Positions 16,884 through 25,002 of a stretch of DNA of 55,776 bases are shown piece by piece (within the stretch, counting starts at the first letter, position 1; each line of letters starts with the position of its first letter). Source of the stretch: JAUPVS01 sp037139495 (GTDB lineage Bacteria > Patescibacteriota > Saccharimonadia > Saccharimonadales > JAUPVS01); NCBI GenBank assembly GCA_037139495.1, contig JBAXGG010000002.1:1-55776 (forward strand), written 5' to 3'. Below the pieces are notes generated by a model. The model was not told where the DNA came from. It made no database searches and saw nothing but the letters and a program-made list of their open reading frames with translations. The translations under genes and the position numbers were made by a program.

Positions 16884-17536
16884 CCTATTTTAGCGGCCTG
16901 TAAGACGACTATAATCAACAACGGTACAAATATATTGTCAGTTCCAGCGATAGCTATATTTTCTACTGCTGTGGCAGCCAATGGTAAACAGATTAGTAAA
17001 GGCACTAAAGCCAGTGTAATCTGACTACCCGAGAGAATAACTGTGATATATACAATTATTAAAGAGGTCAGGAAGAATGCCAGAGTTCCGGCCAAAGTCT
17101 TAGAATAATTACCAATTTTGTATTGATGGTTTTTACCGTATTTTTTTCCGATTACCGCCGCCAGGCCATCGGCTACAGACAAGTGCAGAATTGCAGCCGA
17201 AAAAACAATTGGGGCCGGCATAATCAACGCCGAGATACCTACCCCGATCGGAAAAAAAAATTCCCCCCAAGTCTGGCGATTAACTGCGTGAACAGCATGA
17301 AAGATATGCTTTTGCATCGAAATCACAACAACAACCAAAAATGCCAAACTCATAAACTGAATCTGTTGCCAACTCATAAAGTACGGCCAAAAAGCTACAA
17401 AAGTTCCAACTAAGATATGAACAAACTTGCGTGCGTTTTCGCCTTTAATCACTTTTTTTCGCCAGAGAAGTTCGGAACTGGCAAGGATAGCCGATACGCC
17501 AGATAACGCAATGAATAAAGCTATTTGTGAGTCCAT
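16880..17536 (-). CDS. Polyprenol/phytol kinase-like membrane protein
   Basis: A 218-residue product with about six to seven membrane segments. It matches the dolichol/phytol kinase (SEC59/VTE5) family pattern: ARKFVHILVG early, GEFFFPIG, HLSVADGLAAVIGKKYG with the conserved Asp-Gly, SKTLAGTLAFF, and ENIAIAGTDNIFVPL near the end. It could phosphorylate a polyprenol lipid carrier with CTP, which would suit an organism building wall glycopolymers. The substrate is an inference. Confidence 0.82.
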   Translation of the reverse strand: MDSQIALFIALSGVSAILASSELLWRKKVIKGENARKFVHILVGTFVAFWPYFMSWQQIQFMSLAFLVVVVISMQKHIFHAVHAVNRQTWGEFFFPIGVGISALIMPAPIVFSAAILHLSVADGLAAVIGKKYGKNHQYKIGNYSKTLAGTLAFFLTSLIIVYITVILSGSQITLALVPLLICLPLAATAVENIAIAGTDNIFVPLLIIVVLQAAKIG

Positions 17537-17549
17537 AGAACTAGTATGT

Positions 17550-17711
17550 ATGGCTATGGCTCAATTGCAAGTGCGTTTTGAGGTGAAAGGCATCTCACAA
17601 CTACGCGTGTCCTCGAAGCAGGCTTCTGTGTGCAATCTGGCTGACCGTTCCTTCGACTTTCGCCTGCAAGCTGTTGGGTCTAATAACCAAGTCTTGGTCA
17701 TTAGCCAATGA
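17550..17711 (+). CDS. Doubtful 53-aa open frame
   Basis: An ATG-initiated frame between the kinase-like gene and tRNA-Pro. The product starts MAMAQLQVRF and ends QVLVISQ, and is soluble and mixed in composition. A weak TAGAAC lies 8 nt upstream. No family is recognised, and it could equally be promoter or leader sequence of the minus-strand gene. Confidence 0.22.
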   Translation: MAMAQLQVRFEVKGISQLRVSSKQASVCNLADRSFDFRLQAVGSNNQVLVISQ

Positions 17712-17744
17712 AAAAGTCGCCTTTTCAGACGACTCTTTCATTGG
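17705..17744 (-). terminator. Terminator after tRNA-Pro
   Basis: A 15-bp inverted repeat with one mismatch (17705-17719 with 17730-17744) and a ten-base loop. On the minus strand the inner stem AGTCG/CGACT is followed by TTTTT. The outer right arm overlaps the CCA of tRNA-Pro. Confidence 0.65.
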
Positions 17745-17817
17745 TCGGGGTGAAAGGACTCGAACCTTCGACCTCACGGTCCCAAACCGCGCGCGCTACC
17801 AACTGCGCCACACCCCG
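17742..17817 (-). tRNA. tRNA-Pro (anticodon TGG)
   Basis: Acceptor CGGGGTG/CACCCCG, D stem GCGC/GCGC, anticodon arm CGCGG-TTTGGGA-CCGTG, CCA encoded at 17742-17744. Confidence 0.95.
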
Positions 17818-17914
17818 AGATGTGATTAACAGAGGAGATTATAACTGACTTGAAGAGATATTACTAGGCTAAGTTTGGCGTATTTATATAATTTATGTCA
17901 TAATCATAGACATA

Positions 17915-18073
17915 ATGAAGTATATCTCAATTTTCTTCACGATTTTATTGATCTGGGTGGCAGTCATTTTTATGGCTATCACACGGAACAACTCAACTGA
18001 GATTTTTGAATTATTCTTGGCCGCGATTGGTTCAACGGTAGTATTGTTCCTGATTGGCTTCACCAGAAAGTAG
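17915..18073 (+). CDS. 52-aa two-pass membrane protein
   Basis: A short gene whose product has two clear hydrophobic segments (about 3-21 and 33-48) separated by a polar turn ITRNNSTEIFE, and a basic end FTRK. CATAAT at 17899 lies 10 nt before the ATG. The stop is 4 bp before the ATG of the ABC1 kinase gene, so they are probably one transcript. No family is recognised, but amphipathic order and tight spacing make it likely to be real. Confidence 0.65.
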   Translation: MKYISIFFTILLIWVAVIFMAITRNNSTEIFELFLAAIGSTVVLFLIGFTRK

Positions 18074-18077
18074 ATAC

Positions 18078-19637
18078 ATGAAGCAGCAGTCGATTGCCGC
18101 CATAAAACGTTACCGAACCCGCCGGTTAGCTAGCTTAGCTACCCGTTGTTACTACCTGCACCGCCGTGGCAAAGATGAGCAGATGGCGACGCTACTATGT
18201 GATGAGTTCGTAGCTTTGGGCGGAGTCTACATAAAATTCCTGCAGGGTGTCTTACTGCAAAGTAAATTCTTGAAGAAATGGCAAAATCCTGACCGTTTGA
18301 AGATTTTCGAAAATCTCGAAAGTGAACACCTGGACATCGTTACGCTTTTACAGCGTGAATTACCGGCCAAACAATTAGCAAAAATTACCATGGTTCAGCC
18401 ACAGCCATTCGCGGCCGGGAGCTTTGGTCAGGTCTATTACGGTCAGCTAGCTAATGGTCAACCAATCATCATTAAAGTATTGAGGCCAATGGTTCGTGAC
18501 CTACTACGTTACGACCTGCGCTTATTGTCTACCTTTAGTAAAAGCTTCTTTGCCAAGCTATACAAAAACATGAATCTTCAGGTTGATGAGGCTTTGAATG
18601 AATTCCGTCAAGCAACACTTCGCGAAACCGATTATCACCATGAGGCAGATTTTGCGCGTGAGATGCACGAAGCCTATAAAGAAAATCCCAAATTTATTGT
18701 GCCTGAAACTTACCTAGACCTTTGTACCGACAACATAATAGTTCAAGACTATGTTCCGGGTATATCTGTAGCGCAGGTTATTAAACTTAAGGAGCAGGGT
18801 TATGACCCCTCAGAATATATTTTTGAGACGCTGGGTTCAAATTTAGACGTCCAGCTTACTACACTAGGTTACGAGTCAATGTTAGGAATTTTTCGACTGG
18901 ATAGAATTCAAGGAGATCCGCACCCAGGTAATATTCGCTTAATGACAGAGGACCGTGTTGGACTGATTGATTTTGGCATCAGTGCGACATCGCCGCATGA
19001 GAAGGCCGCCCTTTTTGGTATGTTCAAAGCTTACGATAGTTTGTTTAACGGCTCCCAGACTGCGGTCGCTTTATTCGAACAAGGTTTAAGATTTTTTGTT
19101 AGTGACTTGTACCGAGCGCTTAAAAAACTAGCCTCAATTTATGGTAAAGGTGACGACAAAGACTACCTGGGTGAAGTCAGTGGAATTGCCGCCAAGGCTT
19201 TTGCCGAGTTAACAGGCAGCGACATCATAGAGGCCAACTTCGCCCAAGATAATAGCGCTCTTGTGGTTATTAACCGCCTCGTCAATAAGGGTAATCGATT
19301 TGGTTTAATCATGCGCTTGGAGGCCAGCGATATCCTTCGAGCCGTTCAAACCTACACCTCGCTAGTTAGTAGCCTAGGACGATACCAGTCCGTATTGCCG
19401 CCTATGATGAACCGTGTCATCCAAGATGTAGAACGGCTTTATCCTGACAGTATTAATGATCAGGACGATTCGATAGACGTTGGTGATGCCATTGATATAA
19501 TTATGAAGTGGCTGGAACGAGTGGCCGAACGAGATCCAGCTCTTTTCCGTCAGTTAATGAGTAAAATTCGTCTCGGTAATGATAAGCCCAAAGTTAAACC
19601 AGCTAAAGTAAACAAGGAGGGTCAAGCCCATGCTTAA
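18078..19637 (+). CDS. ABC1/UbiB/AarF family atypical kinase
   Basis: Atypical protein-kinase-like family, linked in other organisms to quinone or lipid metabolism. The frame is open to 18054, but the ATG at 18078 follows the upstream stop and gives 519 residues. Seen: the KxGQ-region helix as YIKFLQGV (Leu replaces the Gly of KxGQ), a nucleotide loop AAGSFGQVY (the family usually has AAAS), the lysine in IIIKVLRP, QDYVPG, and the catalytic/metal segments GDPHPGNIRL and LIDFGIS. The loop is closer to canonical kinases than to UbiB. It is co-transcribed with the 62-aa membrane protein, overlapping it by 8 bp. Confidence 0.9.
   Translation: MKQQSIAAIKRYRTRRLASLATRCYYLHRRGKDEQMATLLCDEFVALGGVYIKFLQGVLLQSKFLKKWQNPDRLKIFENLESEHLDIVTLLQRELPAKQLAKITMVQPQPFAAGSFGQVYYGQLANGQPIIIKVLRPMVRDLLRYDLRLLSTFSKSFFAKLYKNMNLQVDEALNEFRQATLRETDYHHEADFAREMHEAYKENPKFIVPETYLDLCTDNIIVQDYVPGISVAQVIKLKEQGYDPSEYIFETLGSNLDVQLTTLGYESMLGIFRLDRIQGDPHPGNIRLMTEDRVGLIDFGISATSPHEKAALFGMFKAYDSLFNGSQTAVALFEQGLRFFVSDLYRALKKLASIYGKGDDKDYLGEVSGIAAKAFAELTGSDIIEANFAQDNSALVVINRLVNKGNRFGLIMRLEASDILRAVQTYTSLVSSLGRYQSVLPPMMNRVIQDVERLYPDSINDQDDSIDVGDAIDIIMKWLERVAERDPALFRQLMSKIRLGNDKPKVKPAKVNKEGQAHA
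19614..19620 (+). promoter_or_regulatory. Shine-Dalgarno sequence for the gene at 19630
   Basis: AAGGAGG nine bases before the ATG, inside the end of the kinase gene. It shows that operon-internal genes here do use Shine-Dalgarno initiation. Confidence 0.75.
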
Positions 19638-19818
19638 GGAATTTATTTTATTCATCAAATACCCCTACACCGCCGGTGTTATCGCCACCGTTTGGCTGGG
19701 TAGTGCAATCTTAATGGCTATTAATCATGACTTGCCAATTGTACCGATGGTAATAATCGACATGGCAGTCAGTGTAATAATTGCCGGTGTTGGCTTTAGC
19801 GGCCACAAAGAAGCCTAG
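19630..19818 (+). CDS. 62-aa two-pass membrane protein
   Basis: Two hydrophobic segments (about 13-30 and 36-56) joined by NHDLPIV. It has a strong Shine-Dalgarno sequence and overlaps the ABC1 kinase gene by 8 bp. It may anchor or partner the kinase, which is an inference. Confidence 0.8.
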   Translation: MLKEFILFIKYPYTAGVIATVWLGSAILMAINHDLPIVPMVIIDMAVSVIIAGVGFSGHKEA

Positions 19819-19827
19819 AACCTAGAT

Positions 19828-20628
19828 CTATCCAATAAAACGCTGAATAGGCTCTACGGAGCTCGCTAGGCCTGTTTCTTCATTGACATCGACTAACAGA
19901 GCATTAAATTGGAAGGGGCCGCTGGTCTCCAGCTCATTACGAGTCTTGATGTTATCATGCCACCTAGGTATTACTGAATCCAGGCTAATGCCTAAACTAG
20001 CGTGCAGTGCACCGCACATACCAACGTCGGTTTGGTGGGCTGTCCCCTTAGGTAGGATCATCGCGTCAGCGGTTGGAACGTGCCAATGATCGCCAATAAC
20101 TAAGCTAACCTGCCCGTCCAAATAATAACCGATTATTATTTTTTCACTGCTGAAGTCGCCATGAAAATTTACGACCGTAGCAACTTTAGCATGATCTTTG
20201 GTCTCGTCCAGGATCTCATCGATTACTTGCAGAGGATTATCGGTTGGTTTATCAGCATCACGTCCGACAATCGCACCCAATAAACTAATTATTAGAACTA
20301 CTCCTTTAGGTGTCTTAACAACCTTGTAGCGTTGCCCTAGCGTACCTTCGGGATAGTTAGCTGGCCGAACAATCGGCTGCTGAGGGTCACTTAGGTGGGC
20401 ATGAATTTCGTCATTATACAGACTCCAATTTCCCCCTGTAAAAGCATCAACTCCCGCCTTTTGCAGACGGACGTAATCGACTTTACTGATCCCCTTGCCA
20501 TCGGTAACATTTTCGGCCTGAGCAATAGCAACGTCAACTCCCAATTCGCTCCTTAGCCCGGGCAAAAGTTTTTCGACAGTTTTAATCCCAGCCTCAGCCA
20601 TAATGTCACCGATGTAGAGTATCTTCAC
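19828..20628 (-). CDS. ymdB: YmdB family metallophosphoesterase, catalytic His replaced
   Basis: YmdB proteins are di-metal phosphodiesterases; the B. subtilis one acts on 2',3'-cAMP and sits beside RNase Y. Metal ligands visible in the 266-residue product are D8, E39-N40 (AENVTDG), N67, the His in NFHGD and both His of GDHWHVPTAD. The residue after N67, His in the family motif GNH, is Trp68 here (GGNW), so the proton-donating His appears lost. It follows rny and a HAD gene with 3-4 bp spacing, preserving the rny-ymdB link. Confidence 0.88.
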   Translation of the reverse strand: MKILYIGDIMAEAGIKTVEKLLPGLRSELGVDVAIAQAENVTDGKGISKVDYVRLQKAGVDAFTGGNWSLYNDEIHAHLSDPQQPIVRPANYPEGTLGQRYKVVKTPKGVVLIISLLGAIVGRDADKPTDNPLQVIDEILDETKDHAKVATVVNFHGDFSSEKIIIGYYLDGQVSLVIGDHWHVPTADAMILPKGTAHQTDVGMCGALHASLGISLDSVIPRWHDNIKTRNELETSGPFQFNALLVDVNEETGLASSVEPIQRFIG

Positions 20629-21224
20629 AGATCCAGGCCGTTTTCTTTTTGAATTAATGTTTTAGTGTCGGCTACAATCTGATCTTCGCTATCGGCGCGG
20701 ATAATATGCATGCCCAGGCTACGAGCTGGAGGTAAACACTTTTCTTGATCGTCTATAAACAATATTTCTTCTGCTTTTACTCCTAACCTCTTAATCGCTA
20801 GCTTGTAGAATTCTGGGTCAGGTTTTGCCAGGCCCGTTTCGGAGGACAATAAAATTGGGTCAAAATTTGTATAATATCCGTCTTTGGAAAGAATATCAGC
20901 ACTCAACTGGTAAACATTGGAGAGGATGCCGGTTTTTATGCCATGAAGGCGTAGAGAATCAGCCAATATATACACTTTTTGATTCTTGACAAAAATATCG
21001 GAATATTCAACAAACTTTTCGGCTGTAACTGGTTTACCATAAAGGCGACTTAGTTCTATAAAAAAATCTTCGGCAGAAATGTCTCCACGTCGGAATTCGC
21101 TATGCAGACCCTTGAGATCTACCTGGTCTTCCGGAATCCCTAGCAACTTACTATATACGCCGCTTATTGTCTTGCCACCAGGCGACAATACGCCGCCGTA
21201 ATCGAATAGAACGGCTTTAATCAT
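20625..21224 (-). CDS. HAD-superfamily hydrolase
   Basis: 199 residues. Motif I is FDYGGVLSPG: the nucleophile Asp is present, but the +2 general acid is Gly, as in some HAD subgroups with altered chemistry. Motif II is ILSNV, motif III KPDPEFYKLA, and motif IV LFIDDQEKC. A substrate cannot be predicted. It lies between rny (3-bp gap) and ymdB (4-bp overlap). Confidence 0.87.
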   Translation of the reverse strand: MIKAVLFDYGGVLSPGGKTISGVYSKLLGIPEDQVDLKGLHSEFRRGDISAEDFFIELSRLYGKPVTAEKFVEYSDIFVKNQKVYILADSLRLHGIKTGILSNVYQLSADILSKDGYYTNFDPILLSSETGLAKPDPEFYKLAIKRLGVKAEEILFIDDQEKCLPPARSLGMHIIRADSEDQIVADTKTLIQKENGLDL

Positions 21225-21227
21225 CAG

Positions 21228-22742
21228 TTACTTAGCGAACTCGACGGCGCGAGTTTCGCGAATAACGTTAACTTTAATCGTCCCCGGATACTGCATGCTA
21301 GCTTCGATCTTAGTGGCGATGTCGCGAGCCAGCTTGATGGCACTTAGATCATCAATATCTTTAGGCCGGACAAAAACGCGCACTTCACGACCAGCGCTAA
21401 TGGCATAAGATTTTTCGATTCCATTAAAGCTGTTGGCGACGTTCTCGAGGTCTTTCATACGCTCAACGAAATTTTCGGCGCTGATGTTACGGGCACCTGG
21501 CCGAGAGGCGCTAACAGCGTCTACGACGCGTACGATCAAAGCTTCGGTAGTAGTTGCCTCAACGTCGTCGTGATGCTGCTCGGCTGCCAAAGCAACTGCT
21601 TCTGGTGCGCCATACTTACGAAGCATTTCGCCACTAATGTGATGATGTTTACCTTCCATCTTATGCGTCATGGCCTTGCCTAAATCATGTACCAATGCGG
21701 CGTATTTAGTAGTCTTTACATCGGCGTTAAGTTCTTCAGCGATGATACCAGCCATGTGAGCCATTTCGGTACTGTGCTTGAGTACATTCTGGCCGTAACT
21801 AGTTCGGTATTTCAATTCACCGAGTAATTCCAGAATTTCACGAGGGATACCAATCACCCCAACCTCGCGAGCAGCATCCTCCCCAGCTCGGACGACATCT
21901 TTATGGACGTTCTTCTGAGCCTTCTCAACAACTTCTTCGATCCGACCTGGATGAACTCTACCATCCTTAAGTAGCATCTCGAGAGCCTGGCGGGCAACTT
22001 CGCGACGGACTGGATCAAAACTGCTTAGTACGACGTAACCAGGAGTATCGTCAACCATAATGTCGACGCCGGTCGCCCGTTGTAGGGCTTGGATGTTGCG
22101 GCCTTCTTTACCAATTATGCGACCCTTCATTTCTTCGTCTTCCAGCTTAAGGCTGGTTATCGTCCGCTCGGCGGTAACTTCGCTGGCCATTCGTTCCATA
22201 GCTTGAGCGATAATTGAGCCAGCTTGTTCCTCGGCGTCAACTTGGGCTTCTTTTTGCATTTTAGAAATTAAACCTAGTAGATCAGCTTTGATGTCACGTT
22301 CTGTCATTTGCATGAGTTTTTCGGCGGCATCGGCTTTGGTCAGCTTGGCAATTTTTTCAAGTTTTTCTTGTTGCTTGACGCGGACAGTTCGAATTTCGTT
22401 CTTTAGTTCTTCGGCTTCGTCTTCGGCCTTACGTAAGTTTTCGTTACGCTTATCTAGAGCATCGAGTTTTTTATCAAGTGACTCTTCGCGGTCCAGTAAG
22501 CGTTGTTCAATCTGTTTGATTTCTTTGCGGCGATTCTGTTCGTCGCGGCGGGCTTCTTCGGCAACTGATGCAGCTTCTTCGCGGGCCTTAGCTAACTCTT
22601 TAGCGCCTTCCTTTTTTGCTTGAGCCATTTCTTTAGAAGCGGCGTCTTTACTTGCACCAAGTTTTTTTTGCGTCACAGCAGTGCTGGCACCAAAGCCAAT
22701 GGCCAGTCCAGCCACAGCCAATACGATGGTAATTGGATCCAT
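21228..22742 (-). CDS. rny: Ribonuclease Y
   Basis: Membrane-anchored endoribonuclease that starts mRNA decay in many Gram-positive bacteria. Layout of the 504 residues: N-terminal membrane helix (about 4-22), a long charged coiled coil (about 30-190), a KH domain with GRIIGKEGRNIQ, and an HD domain with LVHDLGKA and a His-rich stretch KHHHISGE. A Shine-Dalgarno-like AAAGGA lies about 9 nt before the ATG. It is first in the rny-HAD-ymdB operon. Confidence 0.97.
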   Translation of the reverse strand: MDPITIVLAVAGLAIGFGASTAVTQKKLGASKDAASKEMAQAKKEGAKELAKAREEAASVAEEARRDEQNRRKEIKQIEQRLLDREESLDKKLDALDKRNENLRKAEDEAEELKNEIRTVRVKQQEKLEKIAKLTKADAAEKLMQMTERDIKADLLGLISKMQKEAQVDAEEQAGSIIAQAMERMASEVTAERTITSLKLEDEEMKGRIIGKEGRNIQALQRATGVDIMVDDTPGYVVLSSFDPVRREVARQALEMLLKDGRVHPGRIEEVVEKAQKNVHKDVVRAGEDAAREVGVIGIPREILELLGELKYRTSYGQNVLKHSTEMAHMAGIIAEELNADVKTTKYAALVHDLGKAMTHKMEGKHHHISGEMLRKYGAPEAVALAAEQHHDDVEATTTEALIVRVVDAVSASRPGARNISAENFVERMKDLENVANSFNGIEKSYAISAGREVRVFVRPKDIDDLSAIKLARDIATKIEASMQYPGTIKVNVIRETRAVEFAK

Positions 22743-22924
22743 AAGTGATTCCTTTCTGGAATGTGCTAACAGATTATCGCTTGCCGAACGATCACTATCA
22801 CTTCATTAGTACGACATTTTTTACGAAATCTGAATATTCAATTAAAAGTTAATTACAGGTTCGGATTTTGTTACCAAAACTCCTAAAATCCTACCCATAC
22901 TATACCCTGTGCATAGCAACTTGT

Positions 22925-23314
22925 CTATTTGCGAGGCTTAGTAATATGCGGTTCAGCACCATACTCTGGGATTGCCGAAACTTCATTCTCGCCATTAATA
23001 ATGCAGGCAATTCCTTCGGTCTGCCAGTCATCCCCAATCTTGCTTACCACAGGAACATCTAAACCATAGGCCAAGGCGTTACCAACACTTAAGCCAATCC
23101 TTAGGCCGGTAAAACTACCCGGACCTTTAAAGCACACAATGCCTTCTATGTCTTTTAGGCTCAACTTCTGACCATTTAATATCTGATTGATTTGAGTATG
23201 AATTGTTTCGGCCAACTTACGGTGAGCTTCCCACTTCAGTTCAGTTACTCTTGTTTCGCCAGTAAATAATGCTAGTTCGGCTTCGGGCTGATCGGTTTTA
23301 ATAGTCAAAATCAT
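22925..23314 (-). CDS. tsaB: TsaB (t6A37 synthesis partner), short form
   Basis: Non-catalytic partner of TsaD in N6-threonylcarbamoyladenosine tRNA modification. The hallmark GPGSFTGLRIGLSVGNALAYG is present. The product has 129 residues, whereas typical TsaB has about 220, so it is essentially the N-terminal actin-like subdomain plus a short tail. The stop is clean, with no downstream remnant of the C-terminal half seen. It overlaps tsaE by 4 bp. Confidence 0.88.
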   Translation of the reverse strand: MILTIKTDQPEAELALFTGETRVTELKWEAHRKLAETIHTQINQILNGQKLSLKDIEGIVCFKGPGSFTGLRIGLSVGNALAYGLDVPVVSKIGDDWQTEGIACIINGENEVSAIPEYGAEPHITKPRK

Positions 23315-23772
23315 TTTATGTCCTTTGTTAAGTAGGCTAGGCTACCGGGCCAGCTCAAAACAAGTTCTCTATCAGTTTCGAATTTAGTCACAAAGGTCAC
23401 TGTTAGCCTTTCGGCCGGTAAAGCATGGTTGACCTTTTCGGCCCATTCTACTACTACTGTACAATCAGGATCATTGACTACCTCTTGTAGTTCATGGGCA
23501 ATTAGACCAGCCTCAGGCAACCGGTAAAAATCGAAGTGATGAATCTCTTTGGGGCCGTTTTTGTAGACCTTACTAATTGTGAAAGTTGGGCTAGAAACAT
23601 GATTAGTGCTACCAAAACCCTTGGCCAAGCCTCGTACAAAAGTCGTTTTACCGCCTCCAATATCACTAATTAACTCGATAGTTTCACCGCCCTTAAGATT
23701 GTGGCCAATTTTTTCGGCAACAGCTTCAGTTTGTTGTGGGCTATTCGATCGGCAGGTTTTTTTATTGGACAT
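23311..23772 (-). CDS. tsaE: TsaE, ATPase of the t6A37 synthesis complex
   Basis: 153 residues. P-loop SDIGGGKTTF, switch-like region VSSPTFTISKVY, HHFDFYRL, and VVEWAEKV with the conserved Glu-Trp. First gene of the tsaE-tsaB pair. Confidence 0.94.
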   Translation of the reverse strand: MSNKKTCRSNSPQQTEAVAEKIGHNLKGGETIELISDIGGGKTTFVRGLAKGFGSTNHVSSPTFTISKVYKNGPKEIHHFDFYRLPEAGLIAHELQEVVNDPDCTVVVEWAEKVNHALPAERLTVTFVTKFETDRELVLSWPGSLAYLTKDIK

Positions 23773-23818
23773 ATGTTTATGGTAGCGTGATTACACGAAC
23801 GTCCGCAAGCTTGTGCGG

Positions 23819-23824
23819 TATAAT
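23819..23824 (+). promoter_or_regulatory. -10 box for the gene at 23834
   Basis: TATAAT 9 nt before the ATG. It lies inside the longer open frame, which argues for the internal ATG. Confidence 0.55.
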
Positions 23825-23833
23825 AAATTTACT

Positions 23834-24367
23834 ATGTTACAGCTGAGTAAGTCATTGATTAATCGACCGGTGATGAGTTTGCGTACCGGTAGCCAAGTAG
23901 CAACTGCCACTATGCCCATTATTAACCCTAATAATCTAAAGATTGAAGGCTGGTACTGCCAAGACCGTTTTAGCAAAGATACCTTAATATTATTAAGCCA
24001 AGATATCCGTGACGTCATACCCCAAGGCCTAGTTATTAATGACCACGATAACTTAAGTGAGCCGGGTGAACTAGTGAGGCTTAAGGAAGTTTTGGATCTG
24101 AAGTTCGAGCTACTTGGAAAACCGGCCGTAACGGTTAATAAACAGAGGATGGGTAAGGTCGAGGATTTTGCCGTTGAAGTTGAAACTTTTTATATTCAAA
24201 AAATCTATCTAACTCAACCACTAATCAAAAGCTTCAAGGGTGGTACTCTGAGTGTCGATAGAAACCAAATAATTGAAATAACCAATCGCAAGATTGTCAT
24301 CGATAACCCCCAGATGCCAGTCAAGGTTAACGGACGCGCCACGGCACCAGTGCCGTCTCAGGCCTAG
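23834..24367 (+). CDS. PRC-barrel-like protein
   Basis: 177 residues from the ATG chosen because TATAAT lies just upstream; the frame is open to a GTG at 23813. Two similar all-beta halves are seen. Each contains a pattern of hydrophobic strands around V-x-LRTG / V-NKQRMGKVEDFAVE, as in PRC-barrel domains used in RNA-processing and photosynthetic proteins. Function unknown. It converges with recX with a 4-bp overlap. Confidence 0.68.
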   Translation: MLQLSKSLINRPVMSLRTGSQVATATMPIINPNNLKIEGWYCQDRFSKDTLILLSQDIRDVIPQGLVINDHDNLSEPGELVRLKEVLDLKFELLGKPAVTVNKQRMGKVEDFAVEVETFYIQKIYLTQPLIKSFKGGTLSVDRNQIIEITNRKIVIDNPQMPVKVNGRATAPVPSQA

Positions 24368-24960
24368 TCTTTTAGGGCATCCTTAATATCACCGTAGTTA
24401 AAGCCTTGCCTCAGTAAGTAAGCAATCAGCTTTTGGTCGTCCTGATAGCGAGTTTGCGGTCGTTTTTTATCTATCATCTCCTTTAGAGCGCTAGACTCAT
24501 CACCCTCATCAGTTTGTAGGGCCATTTCAATCACTTCTTTGCTTACATGTTTTTGGATTAATTCTTGGCGCAAGCGACGTAGGGAAGTGGGCTTGAGTAG
24601 ACGCCGGGTATTAATCCAGGACTGCGCAAACTTAAGATCATCAATATAACCATAATCGCTTAACTTGTTAAGTGTTGTATCTATGGTGGGGGAGTCGTAT
24701 TCTTTCCGCTTAAGATAGTCCCTTAGCTCCCATTCGCTCCTGGGACGCCTCGATAGATAATCTAGGGCACGCATATTAGCTTTGTCTAACTCGGAGGTAT
24801 GCTGTAACTCCTCGATTTCGGCCTCAGTATATTCTTTGCCGATTCTAATGCCGCTCTTCATCAGTTCTGATTGGCCAAGGCTAAAGCAATACTTACCGTC
24901 GACGTACATCGAATAACGGCCTTGCCGCTTAACCTGCTGCTTGATGTCGGTTATTCTCAT
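24364..24960 (-). CDS. recX: Recombination regulator RecX
   Basis: Modulates RecA filaments. 198 residues made of repeated three-helix units: ALDYLSRRPRSEWELRDYL, then KLSDYGYIDDLKFAQSWI, then LRRLRQELIQKHVSKEVI. It lies 42 bp downstream of recA on the same strand, the usual arrangement, and has GGAG about ten bases before the ATG. Confidence 0.92.
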   Translation of the reverse strand: MRITDIKQQVKRQGRYSMYVDGKYCFSLGQSELMKSGIRIGKEYTEAEIEELQHTSELDKANMRALDYLSRRPRSEWELRDYLKRKEYDSPTIDTTLNKLSDYGYIDDLKFAQSWINTRRLLKPTSLRRLRQELIQKHVSKEVIEMALQTDEGDESSALKEMIDKKRPQTRYQDDQKLIAYLLRQGFNYGDIKDALKD

Positions 24961-25002
24961 AGTTTGTTACTCCAGAAATTGAACCGCGATTTGATCTATA
25001 AA

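Noticed and set aside
17550..17741. A structured RNA such as tmRNA, SRP RNA or 6S RNA before tRNA-Pro
   Set aside because: None of their conserved cores could be recognised. Only the tRNA-Pro terminator hairpin is clear.
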